Shown piece by piece: positions 16,989 through 25,891 of a stretch of 64,000 nt of DNA. A model generated the notes under the pieces. It had not been told where the DNA came from. It saw only the letters and a list, made by a program, of their open reading frames with translations, and made no database searches. The translations under genes were made by a program, and so were the position numbers. Each line of letters begins with the position of its first letter. The first letter of the stretch is position 1. The DNA is from Cellulomonas carbonis (GTDB lineage Bacteria > Actinomycetota > Actinomycetes > Actinomycetales > Cellulomonadaceae), in assembly GCF_014636275.1 (NCBI RefSeq), contig NZ_BMEB01000004.1:62001-126000 (forward strand), given 5' to 3'.

Positions 16989-18314
16989 TCAGGGGTAGAG
17001 ACCGCGAGTGCGGTGCGCCGTGGCGACGCGCTCGACGCCGATCAGCATCGCGGCGTCGCGGAGCGTGACCTCCTCGCGGCGCGCGACCTCCGCGACCGCC
17101 GCGTACGCCTGGAGCATGCGCTGCTCGAGCCGCTGCTCGATCTCCTGCTCGCTCCACCAGTAGGCCTGCTGGGCCTGGACCCACTCGAAGTACGACACGA
17201 CGACGCCGCCCGCGTTCGCGAGGATGTCGGGCACCACCGTGACCCCGCGCCGCGTGAGCATCGCGTCGGCGTCGGCCGTCGTCGGGCCGTTGGCGCCCTC
17301 CACGACGAACTCCGCCTTGACCTCGTTCGCGTTGCGGGCCGTGATGACGCCCTCGACCGCGGCCGGGACGAGCATGTCGACGTCGAGCGTGAGCAGGTCG
17401 GCGTTGTCGACGGGGTCGGCGGCGTCGAAGTCGACGACCGAGCCCGTCCGGCGCACGTGGTCGACCAGCCGGGCCATGTCGAGCCCGCCCTCGCGGCGCA
17501 CGCCGCCGTACTGGTCGCTCACGGCCTCGACCTTCGCCCCGGCCTGCGCGAAGAACACCGACGCGTGGGAGCCGACCTTGCCGAAGCCCTGGACCGCGAC
17601 GCGAACGCCGCGCAGGTCACGGCCCACCTCGCGCAGCGCCGCGCGTGCCGAGTGCACGACGCCGCGCGACGTCGCGGTCGCGCGCCCGAGGGAGCCGCCG
17701 ACCTCGAGCGGCTTGCCGGTGACGATGCCGGGGATCGTGTAGCCCTGGTTGACCGAGTACGTGTCCATGACCCACGCCATGGTCCGCGCGTCGGTCCCGA
17801 TGTCGGGCGCCATGATGTCCCGCTCGGGCCCGATCATCGGCATGATCTCGCTCGTGTAGCGGCGGGTGACGCGCTCGAGCTCGGCCGAGGAGTACTGACG
17901 CGGGTCGATCGCGACGCCGCCCTTCGCGCCGCCGTACGGCAGCTCCACGATCGCGCACTTCCACGTCATCCACATCGCGAGCGCGCGCACCTCGTCGACG
18001 TCGACGCTCGGGTGGAAGCGCAGCCCGCCCTTGCCCGGTCCCCGGCTGACGTTGTGCTGGACGCGGAAGCCGTGGAACAGCGCGGTGGTGCCGTCGTCGC
18101 GGCGCAGCGGGATGGCGACGTTGATCTCCCGACGCGGCGTCGCGAGCATCGCGTGCATGCCCGGGTCGAGGCCGAGCCGCTCGACCGCGCGCGCGAGCTG
18201 CACCTGCGCGGTCTCGAGCGGGCCGGGATGGCTGGGGTGCGCCGCCTTGGGCGCGATGTCCGGGACGGCGTCGACGGGGTGCGTCTGCTCGGTCTCCGGC
18301 TCGGTCGTCGTCAT
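16989..18314 (-). CDS. gdhA: Glu/Leu/Phe/Val dehydrogenase (glutamate dehydrogenase)
   Basis: 441 residues from ATG 18314, with AGGAGGCC before it. Interconverts glutamate and 2-oxoglutarate plus ammonia using NAD(P). The substrate domain carries KGGLRFHP and PYGGAKGGV (catalytic Lys near residue 127), then APDIGTDARTMAWVMD. The Rossmann domain has VAVQGFGKVGSHAS. Length and motifs fit the hexameric small GDH class. A 30-residue disordered N-terminus precedes the fold. It could favour another amino acid in this superfamily, but the context does not decide. Confidence 0.93.
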   Translation of the reverse strand: MTTTEPETEQTHPVDAVPDIAPKAAHPSHPGPLETAQVQLARAVERLGLDPGMHAMLATPRREINVAIPLRRDDGTTALFHGFRVQHNVSRGPGKGGLRFHPSVDVDEVRALAMWMTWKCAIVELPYGGAKGGVAIDPRQYSSAELERVTRRYTSEIMPMIGPERDIMAPDIGTDARTMAWVMDTYSVNQGYTIPGIVTGKPLEVGGSLGRATATSRGVVHSARAALREVGRDLRGVRVAVQGFGKVGSHASVFFAQAGAKVEAVSDQYGGVRREGGLDMARLVDHVRRTGSVVDFDAADPVDNADLLTLDVDMLVPAAVEGVITARNANEVKAEFVVEGANGPTTADADAMLTRRGVTVVPDILANAGGVVVSYFEWVQAQQAYWWSEQEIEQRLEQRMLQAYAAVAEVARREEVTLRDAAMLIGVERVATAHRTRGLYP

Positions 18315-18429
18315 GTCGCTGGCCTCCTGGGTGCGGGATGCAGGCAGGGACCGGCTCCGGGTCGTCGTCGGCCCCGCGCCTACTCTGGCACCTCCCGGGC
18401 ACGAGTGCCGACTCCGGCGGCGCGAGCCC

Positions 18430-19647
18430 TCAGCCGACGTACTCGAAGTGCCAGTACTCGGGGTTGCTGCCGCCCTCCCGTGCCCACGACGGCGCGACCC
18501 AGCCGTAGGCCGGCCCGTTGCTCACGAGCCACTCGTAGCGTGCCGAGCCGAACGCGTACGCGGACCACTCCCACGTGTCGAAGGCGGTGCCCCACCCGTG
18601 GTTCGAGGTGCCGGGGCGCGCGGCGACGCTGCCGTAGTGCTCGCGCATCGCGACCTGGTCCTCGTACGAGCGGTAGGACATGTCGACTGCGACGTTCTCG
18701 CCGAACGCCGCACGGAAGGCCTCGTTGAGCCGTGTCAGCGCGGCGGCGGCGTCCGCGCGCAGCCACTGCGCGTTCCCGCGCGCGTCGACGCACCAGCCGA
18801 GCGCGGACATCGCCGAGCGGGGGAGGCGGCCGTTGCTGCCGTCGCCGGCCTCGGACGGCGTCGACGTGTAGAACGTCGCGGTGCCGGTGGGCGGCTCGTA
18901 CGAGTCCGGTCCGCCGCAGTCCGGCCCGGCACCCGCGGCGCGCGAGGGTGCCGGCCGGCCGGCCGCGCCGTCGTCCTGCGCACCAGCGGCCGCGGCTGCC
19001 GCGGCGGCACGGGCCTCCTCCTGCGCGCGAGCGGCCGCGGCGGCCTCCGCGGCCTCCGCGGCACTGGCCTCCTGCGCCGCGAGCCAGGCCCCGTGCGCGT
19101 CGGACAGCGCCGCGGTCGCGGCCCTCAGGTCCGCGGTCGCCGCCGTGATGCGGGCGGCACCGGCCGAGGGACCGGGCGAGGGGTCGGCGGCCGGGTCCCC
19201 GGCAGGGTCGGACGCGCGGCCGGACGGGTGGTCGGCCAGGCGGTCGGTCGGGTGCTCGGTCAGGAGCGCGCCGAGCGCTGCCGCGCCGTCGGCGACCGCG
19301 ACGCGCACGGCGTCGTCGTCGACCTGCCCCTCGGTCCGCGCCAGCAGCGCGGTCGCCTCCGCGAGCACCGCGGCCGCGTCCGCGGCGGCGGCCTCGCGGG
19401 TCAGCGTCACGAGCGTGACCCGCGCCTCCTCGGCACGCCTCGTGCGGTCGAGCTCGGGGCGCTCGCGCTCGGTGCGCATCGCCTGCTGCGCGGCCGCGGC
19501 CGCCTCGCGCTCGGCCCGCTCGCGGGCCTGACCCTGCACGACGGCCAGGGCCACCGCCACGACGACCGCGACCAGCACGACGACCGCGGCGAGCGCCGTC
19601 GGCGACGCGACCGCCCGGGACGGCGTGCGCAGGCGGGGTCTGGTCAC
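18430..19647 (-). CDS. M15 (VanY-like) D-Ala-D-Ala carboxypeptidase, membrane anchored
   Basis: 405 residues from GTG 19647. One N-terminal transmembrane anchor (ALAAVVVLVAVVVAVALAVV, residues about 18-37) is followed by roughly 190 residues of Ala/Glu/Arg-rich probable coiled coil broken by an Asp/Pro/Gly linker, then the catalytic M15B domain from about residue 290. Zinc-site motifs are visible: SYRSYEDQ, then SNHGWGTAFD and EYWHFEY at the C-terminus (His, Asp, His). This puts a peptidoglycan carboxypeptidase on a long stalk outside the membrane. The frame is open far upstream of 19647, but the anchor sets the likely start. Confidence 0.87.
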   Translation of the reverse strand: MTRPRLRTPSRAVASPTALAAVVVLVAVVVAVALAVVQGQARERAEREAAAAAQQAMRTERERPELDRTRRAEEARVTLVTLTREAAAADAAAVLAEATALLARTEGQVDDDAVRVAVADGAAALGALLTEHPTDRLADHPSGRASDPAGDPAADPSPGPSAGAARITAATADLRAATAALSDAHGAWLAAQEASAAEAAEAAAAARAQEEARAAAAAAAAGAQDDGAAGRPAPSRAAGAGPDCGGPDSYEPPTGTATFYTSTPSEAGDGSNGRLPRSAMSALGWCVDARGNAQWLRADAAAALTRLNEAFRAAFGENVAVDMSYRSYEDQVAMREHYGSVAARPGTSNHGWGTAFDTWEWSAYAFGSARYEWLVSNGPAYGWVAPSWAREGGSNPEYWHFEYVG

Positions 19648-19684
19648 CGCACGAGTGTGCGGGGCGTCCGGCCGCGCTGTCGAA

Positions 19685-19725
19685 CGTCGAGGCCCCCGCC
19701 CGGGCTCGGTGCGGGGGCCTCGACG
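19685..19725 (-). terminator. terminator downstream of the aldo/keto reductase gene
   Basis: Perfect 15-bp arms 19685-19699 and 19711-19725 (CGTCGAGGCCCCCGC and its complement) with an 11-nt loop, between the reductase stop (19815) and the M15 gene start on the same strand. Confidence 0.65.
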
Positions 19726-19747
19726 ACCGTCGGTGGAGGACGGTCCA

Positions 19748-19802
19748 GCTCGGCGGCGGCTCGGCCGCGGCTCGGCGGCGGCTCGGCGGCGGCTCGGCCG
19801 CG
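19748..19802. repeat. 11-bp tandem array (5 copies)
   Basis: Five consecutive units of GCTCGGCGGCG or GCTCGGCCGCG at 19748, 19759, 19770, 19781 and 19792, only 12 bp beyond the aldo/keto reductase stop codon. Confidence 0.9.
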
Positions 19803-19814
19803 GGCCGGGTGCGG

Positions 19815-20615
19815 TCAGCCCCCGACGGTGCTGAGCGCGTCGATCGCGGCGACCTCCTCGTCGCTCAGGTGGACGTCGAGCACGTCGATGTTGCGCTCGA
19901 TCCGCTCGGGCGTGACCGACTTGGGGATGACGACGACGCGGTGCCGCAGGTGCCACACGAGGACGACCTGCTCGACCGAGACGCCCTTGGCCTCGGCGAG
20001 CCCCGTGAGGACGGGGTGCGAGGTGTCCGTGCGCTTGAACGGGCTGTACCCCTCGAGCGCGACGCCGCGCTGCGCGTGCGCGGTGACGAGACCGAGGTCG
20101 AAGTCGGCCGGGCTCCACGGGATCTGGTTGATCGCCGGGGCCTCGCCGGTCGCGTCGACGAGCTCGTCGATCTGTGCGACCGAGTAGTTGCTCACGCCGA
20201 TCGCCCGCACGAGGCCCTCGTCCCGCAGGTCGCGGAACGCCTGCCACGTCGCGGGGGTGGCCTGCTTGTTCGGCGGCCAGTGCACGAGCCACAGGTCGAC
20301 GTACTCGGTCCCGAGCGCGCGCAGGCTCGCCTCGAGCGTCTCGCGCTCGCGGCCGGCCGCGTCGGGCGGCAGCTTGGTCGTCACGAAGACCTTCTCGCGG
20401 TCGACGCCCGAGTCGGCGATGCCGCGGCCCACCTGGTCCTCGTTGCCGTACGCGGTCGCGGTGTCGACGTGGCGGTAGCCGACCTCGAGCGCGTGGCGCA
20501 CCGCGCGGTACGCGTCGTCGCCGTCGGACTGCCAGGTGCCGAGGCCCAGGAGCGGGATCGGGATGTCGCCCGCAGGGGTCCTCAGCTCGATCGTGGGGAT
20601 GTCGGGAGCTGTCAT
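19815..20615 (-). CDS. aldo/keto reductase
   Basis: 266 residues from ATG 20615. NADPH-dependent carbonyl reduction is expected. The catalytic tetrad is complete: Asp and Tyr in HVDTATAYGNE, Lys in VTTKL and His in WLVHWPP. The cofactor site shows IPKSVTPERIERN. It belongs to the 2,5-diketo-gluconate-reductase-like group by overall pattern; the substrate cannot be read from the sequence. Monocistronic, with its own terminator. Confidence 0.93.
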   Translation of the reverse strand: MTAPDIPTIELRTPAGDIPIPLLGLGTWQSDGDDAYRAVRHALEVGYRHVDTATAYGNEDQVGRGIADSGVDREKVFVTTKLPPDAAGRERETLEASLRALGTEYVDLWLVHWPPNKQATPATWQAFRDLRDEGLVRAIGVSNYSVAQIDELVDATGEAPAINQIPWSPADFDLGLVTAHAQRGVALEGYSPFKRTDTSHPVLTGLAEAKGVSVEQVVLVWHLRHRVVVIPKSVTPERIERNIDVLDVHLSDEEVAAIDALSTVGG

Positions 20616-20802
20616 GCCGGACAGTCTGCGCGAGGTCGTGGCCGACCGCGACGGCGATGGGTGACGGGCGACCCGCGGACCACCCGGCGGAGACGGCCGG
20701 CGGGCGACCGGGGACCTCCGGCCCACGCGCCGGGCGCGTGCGCGACGGATCCTGGTTCCGCGGGCACCGGTCGTGGGCCCCGGAGCGGGGGAGGTGGGAC
20801 GC

Positions 20803-21321
20803 ATGAGGGTCCTGGTGGCGGTGGCCTCGCGACACGGGTCGACGCGCGAGATCGCGGAGGAGATCGGGGCGGTCCTGACGGGGTCGGGGATGACCGTCGA
20901 GGTCCGCGACCCCGACGAGGTCGACACGCTCGAGCCGTACGACGCCGTCGTGCTCGGCTCGGCCGTCTACGTCGGTCGCTGGGCCGCGTCCGCCCGCGCG
21001 ATGGTCGACCGGCTCGCGGCGGGCCTCGCGGCCCGGCCCGTGTGGCTCTTTTCGTCCGGACCGGTCGGCACGCCGCCCGTCCCGCTCGGCGACCCCGACG
21101 AGGTGCCGTCGCTCATGACGCGCCTCGGCGCCCAGGGCCACCGGACCTTCGCGGGCAGGCTCGACAAGAGCTCGCTCGCGCTCGCCGAACGCGCCGTCGT
21201 CGCGCTGCTCCAGGCCGAGCAGGGCGACTTCCGCAGCTGGCCGGACATCCGCGACTGGGCCCGCACGATCGCGCACGACCTGCACCGGCTCGAGGTCCGG
21301 CAGATCCGCCTCGTGCGCTGA
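20803..21321 (+). CDS. flavodoxin domain protein
   Basis: 172 residues; ATG 20803 is preceded by GGGGGAGGTGGGAC. The FMN phosphate loop is VAVASRHGSTREIAEEIG (residues 4-21), and the second loop region is VVLGSAVYVGRW, typical of the HemG/menaquinone-dependent protoporphyrinogen-oxidase-like flavodoxins. The short insertion of long-chain flavodoxins is missing. A partner enzyme is not evident; the gene converges on the APC permease gene 37 bp away. Confidence 0.88.
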   Translation: MRVLVAVASRHGSTREIAEEIGAVLTGSGMTVEVRDPDEVDTLEPYDAVVLGSAVYVGRWAASARAMVDRLAAGLAARPVWLFSSGPVGTPPVPLGDPDEVPSLMTRLGAQGHRTFAGRLDKSSLALAERAVVALLQAEQGDFRSWPDIRDWARTIAHDLHRLEVRQIRLVR

Positions 21322-21358
21322 CCTCGGCGCGCGAGGCCGCGGCGTGGGGTCGGGCGCG

Positions 21359-22594
21359 TCAGGGTGCGCCGACGGCGCCGCCCGTGGCGGCCCCGACCGC
21401 GCGCGCCACCACGCCGACCACGAGCGACGCCGCGACGAGTCCGCACCCGAGGAGCCCGAGCAGCGGGACGGCGCGGCGCCCGAGCGTGAGCGCCGCCGCG
21501 TGCGCGACGCTGTAGTAGACGAGCACCGAGGCCGACGAGACCGCGATCGCGCCCGGCAGGTCGAGCGTCAGGAGCCCGATGACGACCGCTGCGCCGACCA
21601 CGACCTGGGCCCGGACGGGCCGGGGCTCGGCGCGTGGCCCGGCCAGCGTGGCGAGGGAGCGGGGGAGCACGCCGTCGCGCGCCATCGCGAGCGTGGTCCG
21701 GGAGAGCCCGAGCAGGATCCCCAGGGCCGACCCCGCGGCGGCGAGCGCCGCGACGACGGCCGTCACGGCGACCGCGCCCGGCAGCCCGAGCGCCGCGGCG
21801 GCGTCCGCGACCGGGCGCGCGGACGCGGCGACCCCGGTCACGCCGAGCACGTCGACGAGCGCCCACGCGGTCGCGGCGTACGTGGCGAGGACGACGCCGA
21901 GCGCGAGCGCCACGGCGCGCGGGAGCGTCCTGGCGGGGTCGCGGACCTCCTCGCCCAGGGTCGCCACGCGCGCGTAGCCCGCGAACGCGAAGAACAGGAC
22001 ACCGGCCCCCTCGAGCACGCCCAGCACCGTGCCCGGACCCGCGGCGCCGTCCCCGCCACCGGGCGCGTCGGTGGGGCCGGACACGACCGCGGCCACGACG
22101 ACGACGGCGAGCGCGAGGAGCGTCAGCGCGACGACGGCCCGGGTCACCGCGACCCCGCGCCGGACCCCCGCGGCGGCGAGGCCGGTCAGCACCACGACGG
22201 TCGCGACCGCGACGGTCCGGGCCTGGTCGGGCCACGCGTAGGTGCCGACCGCCCACGTCGCGGCACCCGCGCTGAGCGTCTTCCCGACGAGGAACGCCCA
22301 CCCGGCGAGCGCACCCCACGCGGGCCCGAGTCGCGCGCGGCCGTACGCGTAGGCGCCGCCGGACGTCGGCTGGCGCGCCGCGAGGCGTGCCGTCGAGTCC
22401 GCGTTCGCCCACGCGACGAGGGACGCGAGCACGAGCGCGACGGGGAGCAGCCGGCCGGCCGCCGCGGCCGCGGGGCCGAACGCCACGAAGACGCCGGCCC
22501 CCAGCATCGCGCCGAGCCCGACGACGACCGCGTCGGTCAGCCCGAGCCGCCGCGAGAGCGGTGCGTGCGCACCGGGGTCCGTCACCACGCCCAC
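21359..22594 (-). CDS. APC family amino-acid permease
   Basis: About 411 residues from GTG 22594 (GTG 22588 and 22585 are nearly as good). Eleven to twelve hydrophobic helices. The first has the APC-family GLGAMLGAGVFVAFGPAAAA motif; others include QPTSGGAYAYGRARLGP and FFAFAGYARVATLGEEVRDP, also diagnostic. Likely a proton-coupled importer of amino acids or amines. It begins 7 bp after the LacI-type gene stop, so it is the last gene of a DUF2505-lacI-permease operon and is probably co-transcribed with its putative regulator. Confidence 0.88.
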   Translation of the reverse strand: MGVVTDPGAHAPLSRRLGLTDAVVVGLGAMLGAGVFVAFGPAAAAAGRLLPVALVLASLVAWANADSTARLAARQPTSGGAYAYGRARLGPAWGALAGWAFLVGKTLSAGAATWAVGTYAWPDQARTVAVATVVVLTGLAAAGVRRGVAVTRAVVALTLLALAVVVVAAVVSGPTDAPGGGDGAAGPGTVLGVLEGAGVLFFAFAGYARVATLGEEVRDPARTLPRAVALALGVVLATYAATAWALVDVLGVTGVAASARPVADAAAALGLPGAVAVTAVVAALAAAGSALGILLGLSRTTLAMARDGVLPRSLATLAGPRAEPRPVRAQVVVGAAVVIGLLTLDLPGAIAVSSASVLVYYSVAHAAALTLGRRAVPLLGLLGCGLVAASLVVGVVARAVGAATGGAVGAP

Positions 22595-22601
22595 GACCGG
22601 C

Positions 22602-23645
22602 TCAGGCGGAGGCGCGCGGGACGACGCGCGTGCCGAAGATCCTCGGCTCCTCGGGTGCGCCCTCGCCCGCGATCTGCGCGAGGAGCAGCTCACCAGCGAC
22701 CCGGCTCATCTCGACGACCGGGCTCGCGACCGTCGTCAGGGGCGGCTCGGTCGACGTCGCGACGCCGAGGTCGTCGAACCCCACCACCCGCACGTCGTCG
22801 GGCACGGCACGGCCCGCCCGCTCGAGCACGCGCAGCGCCCCGACCGCCATGAGGTCCGACGCGACGAACACGCCGTCGACGTCGGGGTGCTCGCGCAGCA
22901 GCCGCTCGGTCGCGGCGGCCCCGCCCGCGGTGGTGAAGTCGCCGTGCACCGTCCCCGCCGGCTCGACGCCCGCGTCGCGCAGGGCGTCCGCCCACCCGTC
23001 GAGCCGGTCCACGCCGGCGGCCATGTCGGGCGGTCCCGCGACCGTCGCGACCCGGCGGCAGCCGGCGGCCAGGAGGTGCTCGGTCGCCTGCCGCCCGCCG
23101 AGCCGGTTGTCGACGTCGACGTACGGCAGGCCGTGCGCGCCGTCCACCGGGCGCCCGACGAAGACGCACGGCAGGCCGGCCGACGCGAGGACCTCGGCGA
23201 GGCGGTCGCCGCGGTGGTGCGACACGACGACGGCGCCGTCGACGTTGCGGTTGCGCAGGTACCGCTCGGTCCGGACCGCCTCGGGACCGCGCCGCGCGAT
23301 GAGCAGGACGAGCTGGATGCTCGTCGGGCCCAGCGCGGCCGTGAGCCCCTGGAGGGTGCTCGCGAAGTACGGGTCGGCGAGGACGTGCGGGTCGGGTTCG
23401 GGGATCACGAGCGCGACGGCGTCGGTGCGCCGCGTCACGAGCGTGCGGGCCGCGCGGTTGGGCGTGTAGCCGAGCTCCGCGACGGCCGCGTCGACCGCGG
23501 CCTGCGCGTCCGGGCTGACCCGCAGGCCCCCGTTGATGGCCCGGGAGGCGGTCGACCGCGAGACGCCCGCGCGAGCGGCGACGTCCTCGAGCGTCGGGGC
23601 GGCGCTCGGTGCCGCGGCGACCACCGGGCCGTCCTGCTGCGTCAC
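22602..23645 (-). CDS. LacI family transcriptional regulator
   Basis: 347 residues from GTG 23645, which overlaps the stop of the DUF2505 gene (GTGA). The HTH is TLEDVAARAGVSRSTASRAI, then NGGLRVSP (hinge), and the periplasmic-binding-protein-like effector domain runs from residue 75 to the end (VALVIPEPDPHVLADPYFAS, VVGFDDLGVATSTEPPLTTV). These regulators usually respond to a sugar, yet the downstream partner is an amino-acid-type permease and no sugar gene is near, so the effector is unclear. Confidence 0.93.
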   Translation of the reverse strand: MTQQDGPVVAAAPSAAPTLEDVAARAGVSRSTASRAINGGLRVSPDAQAAVDAAVAELGYTPNRAARTLVTRRTDAVALVIPEPDPHVLADPYFASTLQGLTAALGPTSIQLVLLIARRGPEAVRTERYLRNRNVDGAVVVSHHRGDRLAEVLASAGLPCVFVGRPVDGAHGLPYVDVDNRLGGRQATEHLLAAGCRRVATVAGPPDMAAGVDRLDGWADALRDAGVEPAGTVHGDFTTAGGAAATERLLREHPDVDGVFVASDLMAVGALRVLERAGRAVPDDVRVVGFDDLGVATSTEPPLTTVASPVVEMSRVAGELLLAQIAGEGAPEEPRIFGTRVVPRASA

Positions 23646-24136
23646 CGCCGCAGCCAGGCGGCGGCGGTCTGCTCCTCGACGCGGATCGCCTCGCGGATCG
23701 CCCCCGCGGTCGCCTGCTCGACGGCTGCGGCGAACAGCGGGACCGAGGCCTTGAGCTCGCCGTCGTACTCCTGCGTCGTGGTGCCGTCGTCCTCCTGGAC
23801 GAGGCGCATCGTGCCGGTCAGGCGCACGGGGGCACCCGTGATCTCGACGACGACGGTCCCGCGGCGCTCGCCCGGGGCCGGCGGCTCCCACGCCTCGACC
23901 TGGCGGACCTCGAGCGTCGAGCCGAGGAGCGAGCGGAACTGGGGCGGGACGGCCGTCGTGGGCATCTGGCGCCGCGTCGTCACGGTGAACGCCTCGTCGC
24001 TGGTCCCCACGACGTCGACCTGCTGCTGGAGCGCGCCGGTCGAGCCGACCTTCTCGGCGACGAAGCGCTCGTCGGCGAGGAGCGCCGCGACGCGGTCGAC
24101 GTCGGCGGCGTGACGGACCTGGGCGGTGAGGTGCAC
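23642..24136 (-). CDS. DUF2505 (SRPBCC-like) protein
   Basis: 164 residues from GTG 24136 with GGAGGAACC upstream. The fold is a START/SRPBCC helix-grip, seen in VHLTAQVRHAADVDRVAALL at the N-terminus, central strands and the C-terminal long helix (FAAAVEQATAGAIREAIRVE). DUF2505 proteins are common single-copy actinobacterial proteins thought to bind a hydrophobic ligand; no reaction is known. Overlaps the LacI-type start, so the three genes down to the permease form one unit. Confidence 0.85.
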   Translation of the reverse strand: MHLTAQVRHAADVDRVAALLADERFVAEKVGSTGALQQQVDVVGTSDEAFTVTTRRQMPTTAVPPQFRSLLGSTLEVRQVEAWEPPAPGERRGTVVVEITGAPVRLTGTMRLVQEDDGTTTQEYDGELKASVPLFAAAVEQATAGAIREAIRVEEQTAAAWLRR

Positions 24137-24208
24137 CGGTTCCTCCGGGTGACGGGATGAGGGAGAGGCTAACAACCAGCCGGGACGTCGGGGGTGCGGC
24201 CGGCGACC

Positions 24209-24214
24209 TAGGCT
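24209..24214 (+). promoter_or_regulatory. -10 box of leaderless pdtaS-like gene
   Basis: TAGGCT ends 6 nt before the GTG start codon, so the transcript likely begins at or next to the start codon. Confidence 0.6.
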
Positions 24215-24220
24215 TCCCCC

Positions 24221-25693
24221 GTGTCCACGCTCAGCGACCTCGTGCCCCGGCACGCCGACCTCGACCCCGCCGACGTCGAGTGGCTGCACCTGCTCGTGGG
24301 CGACTGGCAGCTCATCTCCGACCTCGCGTTCGCGGACCTCGTGCTGTGGCTCCCGACGCGTGAGGAGGGCTGGGTCGCGATCGCGCAGGCGCGTCCCTCG
24401 ACCGGTGCGACGGTGCACTACGACGACGTCGTGGGCAGCGCGCCGCCGGAGGGGCAGCGGCCCCAGCTCGAGAAGGCGCTCGCCGAGGGCGAGATCCAGC
24501 GCTCGCGCGAGCCCCGGTGGTTCGGCACCTACGCGGTGCGCGAGGAGGCCGTCCCCGTCGTGCACGGGGGACGCCCGATCGCCGTCGTCGCGCGGCAGAC
24601 GAACCTCGGCGGGGCGCGCACGCCGAGCCGGCTCGAGCTCAACTACGTCGAGGCCGCCGACGACCTCGTCCGGATGATCTCGCGCGGCGAGTTCCCTTCG
24701 CCCAACGCGCCGACCGGCCCGCGCCGCGGTGCGCCGCGTGTGGGCGACGGCCTCATCCGGCTGAACTCCGAGGGCGAGGTCCTCTACGCCAGCCCCAACG
24801 CCCTCAGCGCGTTCCACCGGTTCGGGGTCATCGGGTCGCTCGTGGGCAGGTCGCTCGCGGAGGTCACGACCGGCCTGCTCGAGGACAGCTCGTCGGCCGA
24901 CGAGTCGCTGCCCGTCGTCGTGATGGGGCGCGCGCCGTGGCGGACGGACCTCGAGTCGCGCGGCGTGTGCCTCTCGCTGCGTGCGGTGCCCCTCACGGAC
25001 CACGGTCAGCGGGTCGGCGCGGTGCTGCTGTGCCGCGACGTGTCGGAGCTGCGCCGCCGCGAGCGCGAGCTCATCACCAAGGACGCGACCATCCGGGAGA
25101 TCCACCACCGGGTCAAGAACAACCTGCAGACCGTCGCGGCGCTGCTGCGGCTGCAGGCGCGGCGCATGACGTCGCCCGAGGCGCGCGAGGCGCTCGACGA
25201 GGCCATGCGACGCGTCACGACGATCGCGCTCGTGCACGAGACGCTGTCGCAGACCCTCGACGAGACCGTCGACTTCGACTCCCTGGTCGACCGGTCGCTG
25301 CGGCTCGCGGCCGACGTCGCGTCGGCCGGTGCGTCGGTCCGGACGGTGCGGACGGGGACCTTCGGGATGGTGCCGGCGGAGGGCGCGACGGCGCTCGCGC
25401 TCGTCCTCACCGAGCTCGTGACCAACGCGGTCGAGCACGGGTTCGTCGGGCGTGAGCGCGGCACGGTCGAGATCGTGGCCGAGCGTGCGGGCGCGCACCT
25501 CACCGCGACGGTCGCCGACGACGGCGTGGGCATCGCGCCCGGCAGCGCGGGTGCCGGGACGGGCCTGGGGACGCAGATCGTCGGGACCCTCGTGCGCAAC
25601 GAGCTGCGCGGGTCGATCACCTGGTCGGCGCGCGAGGGCGGCGGGACGTCGGTGCGCATCGAGCTCGAGCTCCAGGACCGCCGCGCGGTCTGA
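24221..25693 (+). CDS. pdtaS: PdtaS-type cytosolic sensor histidine kinase
   Basis: 490 residues from GTG 24221. Residues 1-150 are GAF-like, 170-285 PAS-like, and the kinase core is of the HisKA_2/HWE type: EIHHRVKNNLQTVAALLRLQ with phospho-acceptor His295, then the ATPase boxes LTELVTNAVEHGF (N box), DDGVGI and GLGTQIV. No transmembrane helix, as in mycobacterial PdtaS (Rv3220c), whose partner PdtaR is an RNA-binding ANTAR response regulator. As in mycobacteria the gene converges on a WhiB1-type gene. The partner regulator is not in this window. Confidence 0.92.
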   Translation: MSTLSDLVPRHADLDPADVEWLHLLVGDWQLISDLAFADLVLWLPTREEGWVAIAQARPSTGATVHYDDVVGSAPPEGQRPQLEKALAEGEIQRSREPRWFGTYAVREEAVPVVHGGRPIAVVARQTNLGGARTPSRLELNYVEAADDLVRMISRGEFPSPNAPTGPRRGAPRVGDGLIRLNSEGEVLYASPNALSAFHRFGVIGSLVGRSLAEVTTGLLEDSSSADESLPVVVMGRAPWRTDLESRGVCLSLRAVPLTDHGQRVGAVLLCRDVSELRRRERELITKDATIREIHHRVKNNLQTVAALLRLQARRMTSPEAREALDEAMRRVTTIALVHETLSQTLDETVDFDSLVDRSLRLAADVASAGASVRTVRTGTFGMVPAEGATALALVLTELVTNAVEHGFVGRERGTVEIVAERAGAHLTATVADDGVGIAPGSAGAGTGLGTQIVGTLVRNELRGSITWSAREGGGTSVRIELELQDRRAV

Positions 25694-25780
25694 CCGCCGG
25701 GTCGGCCGTCGACGGGTCGGCCCGACCGCCGGGTCGGCCCGACCGCCGGGTCGCCCCGACCGCCGGGTCGGCCGTCGACG
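25691..25780. repeat. 17-bp tandem array starting at the pdtaS stop codon
   Basis: Units of GACCGCCGGGTCGGCCC begin inside the TGA stop (25691-25693) and recur near 25724, 25741 and 25758, with related CCGTCGACGG segments at about 25706 and 25773. The array is imperfect. Confidence 0.75.
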
Positions 25781-25797
25781 GTCGCCGCCGGGGCGGG

Positions 25798-25838
25798 TGG
25801 GTGGATGTGCCTGCGTCCGGTGCGGGCCGGGCCACCCA
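25798..25838 (+). repeat. 41-nt structured element, copy A
   Basis: Begins TGGGTGGATGTG and ends CCACCCA. The plus-strand RNA folds with a 7-bp outer stem (TGGGTGG/CCACCCA) and an inner stem GCCTGC/GCGGGC containing one U-G pair, loop GTCCGGT. Copy B starts 94 bp later. Confidence 0.8.
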
Positions 25839-25891
25839 TACGACTCGCGGACGCGTGACCGGGTCGTGGGCGGTCGGGCGTCGACGTCGCG

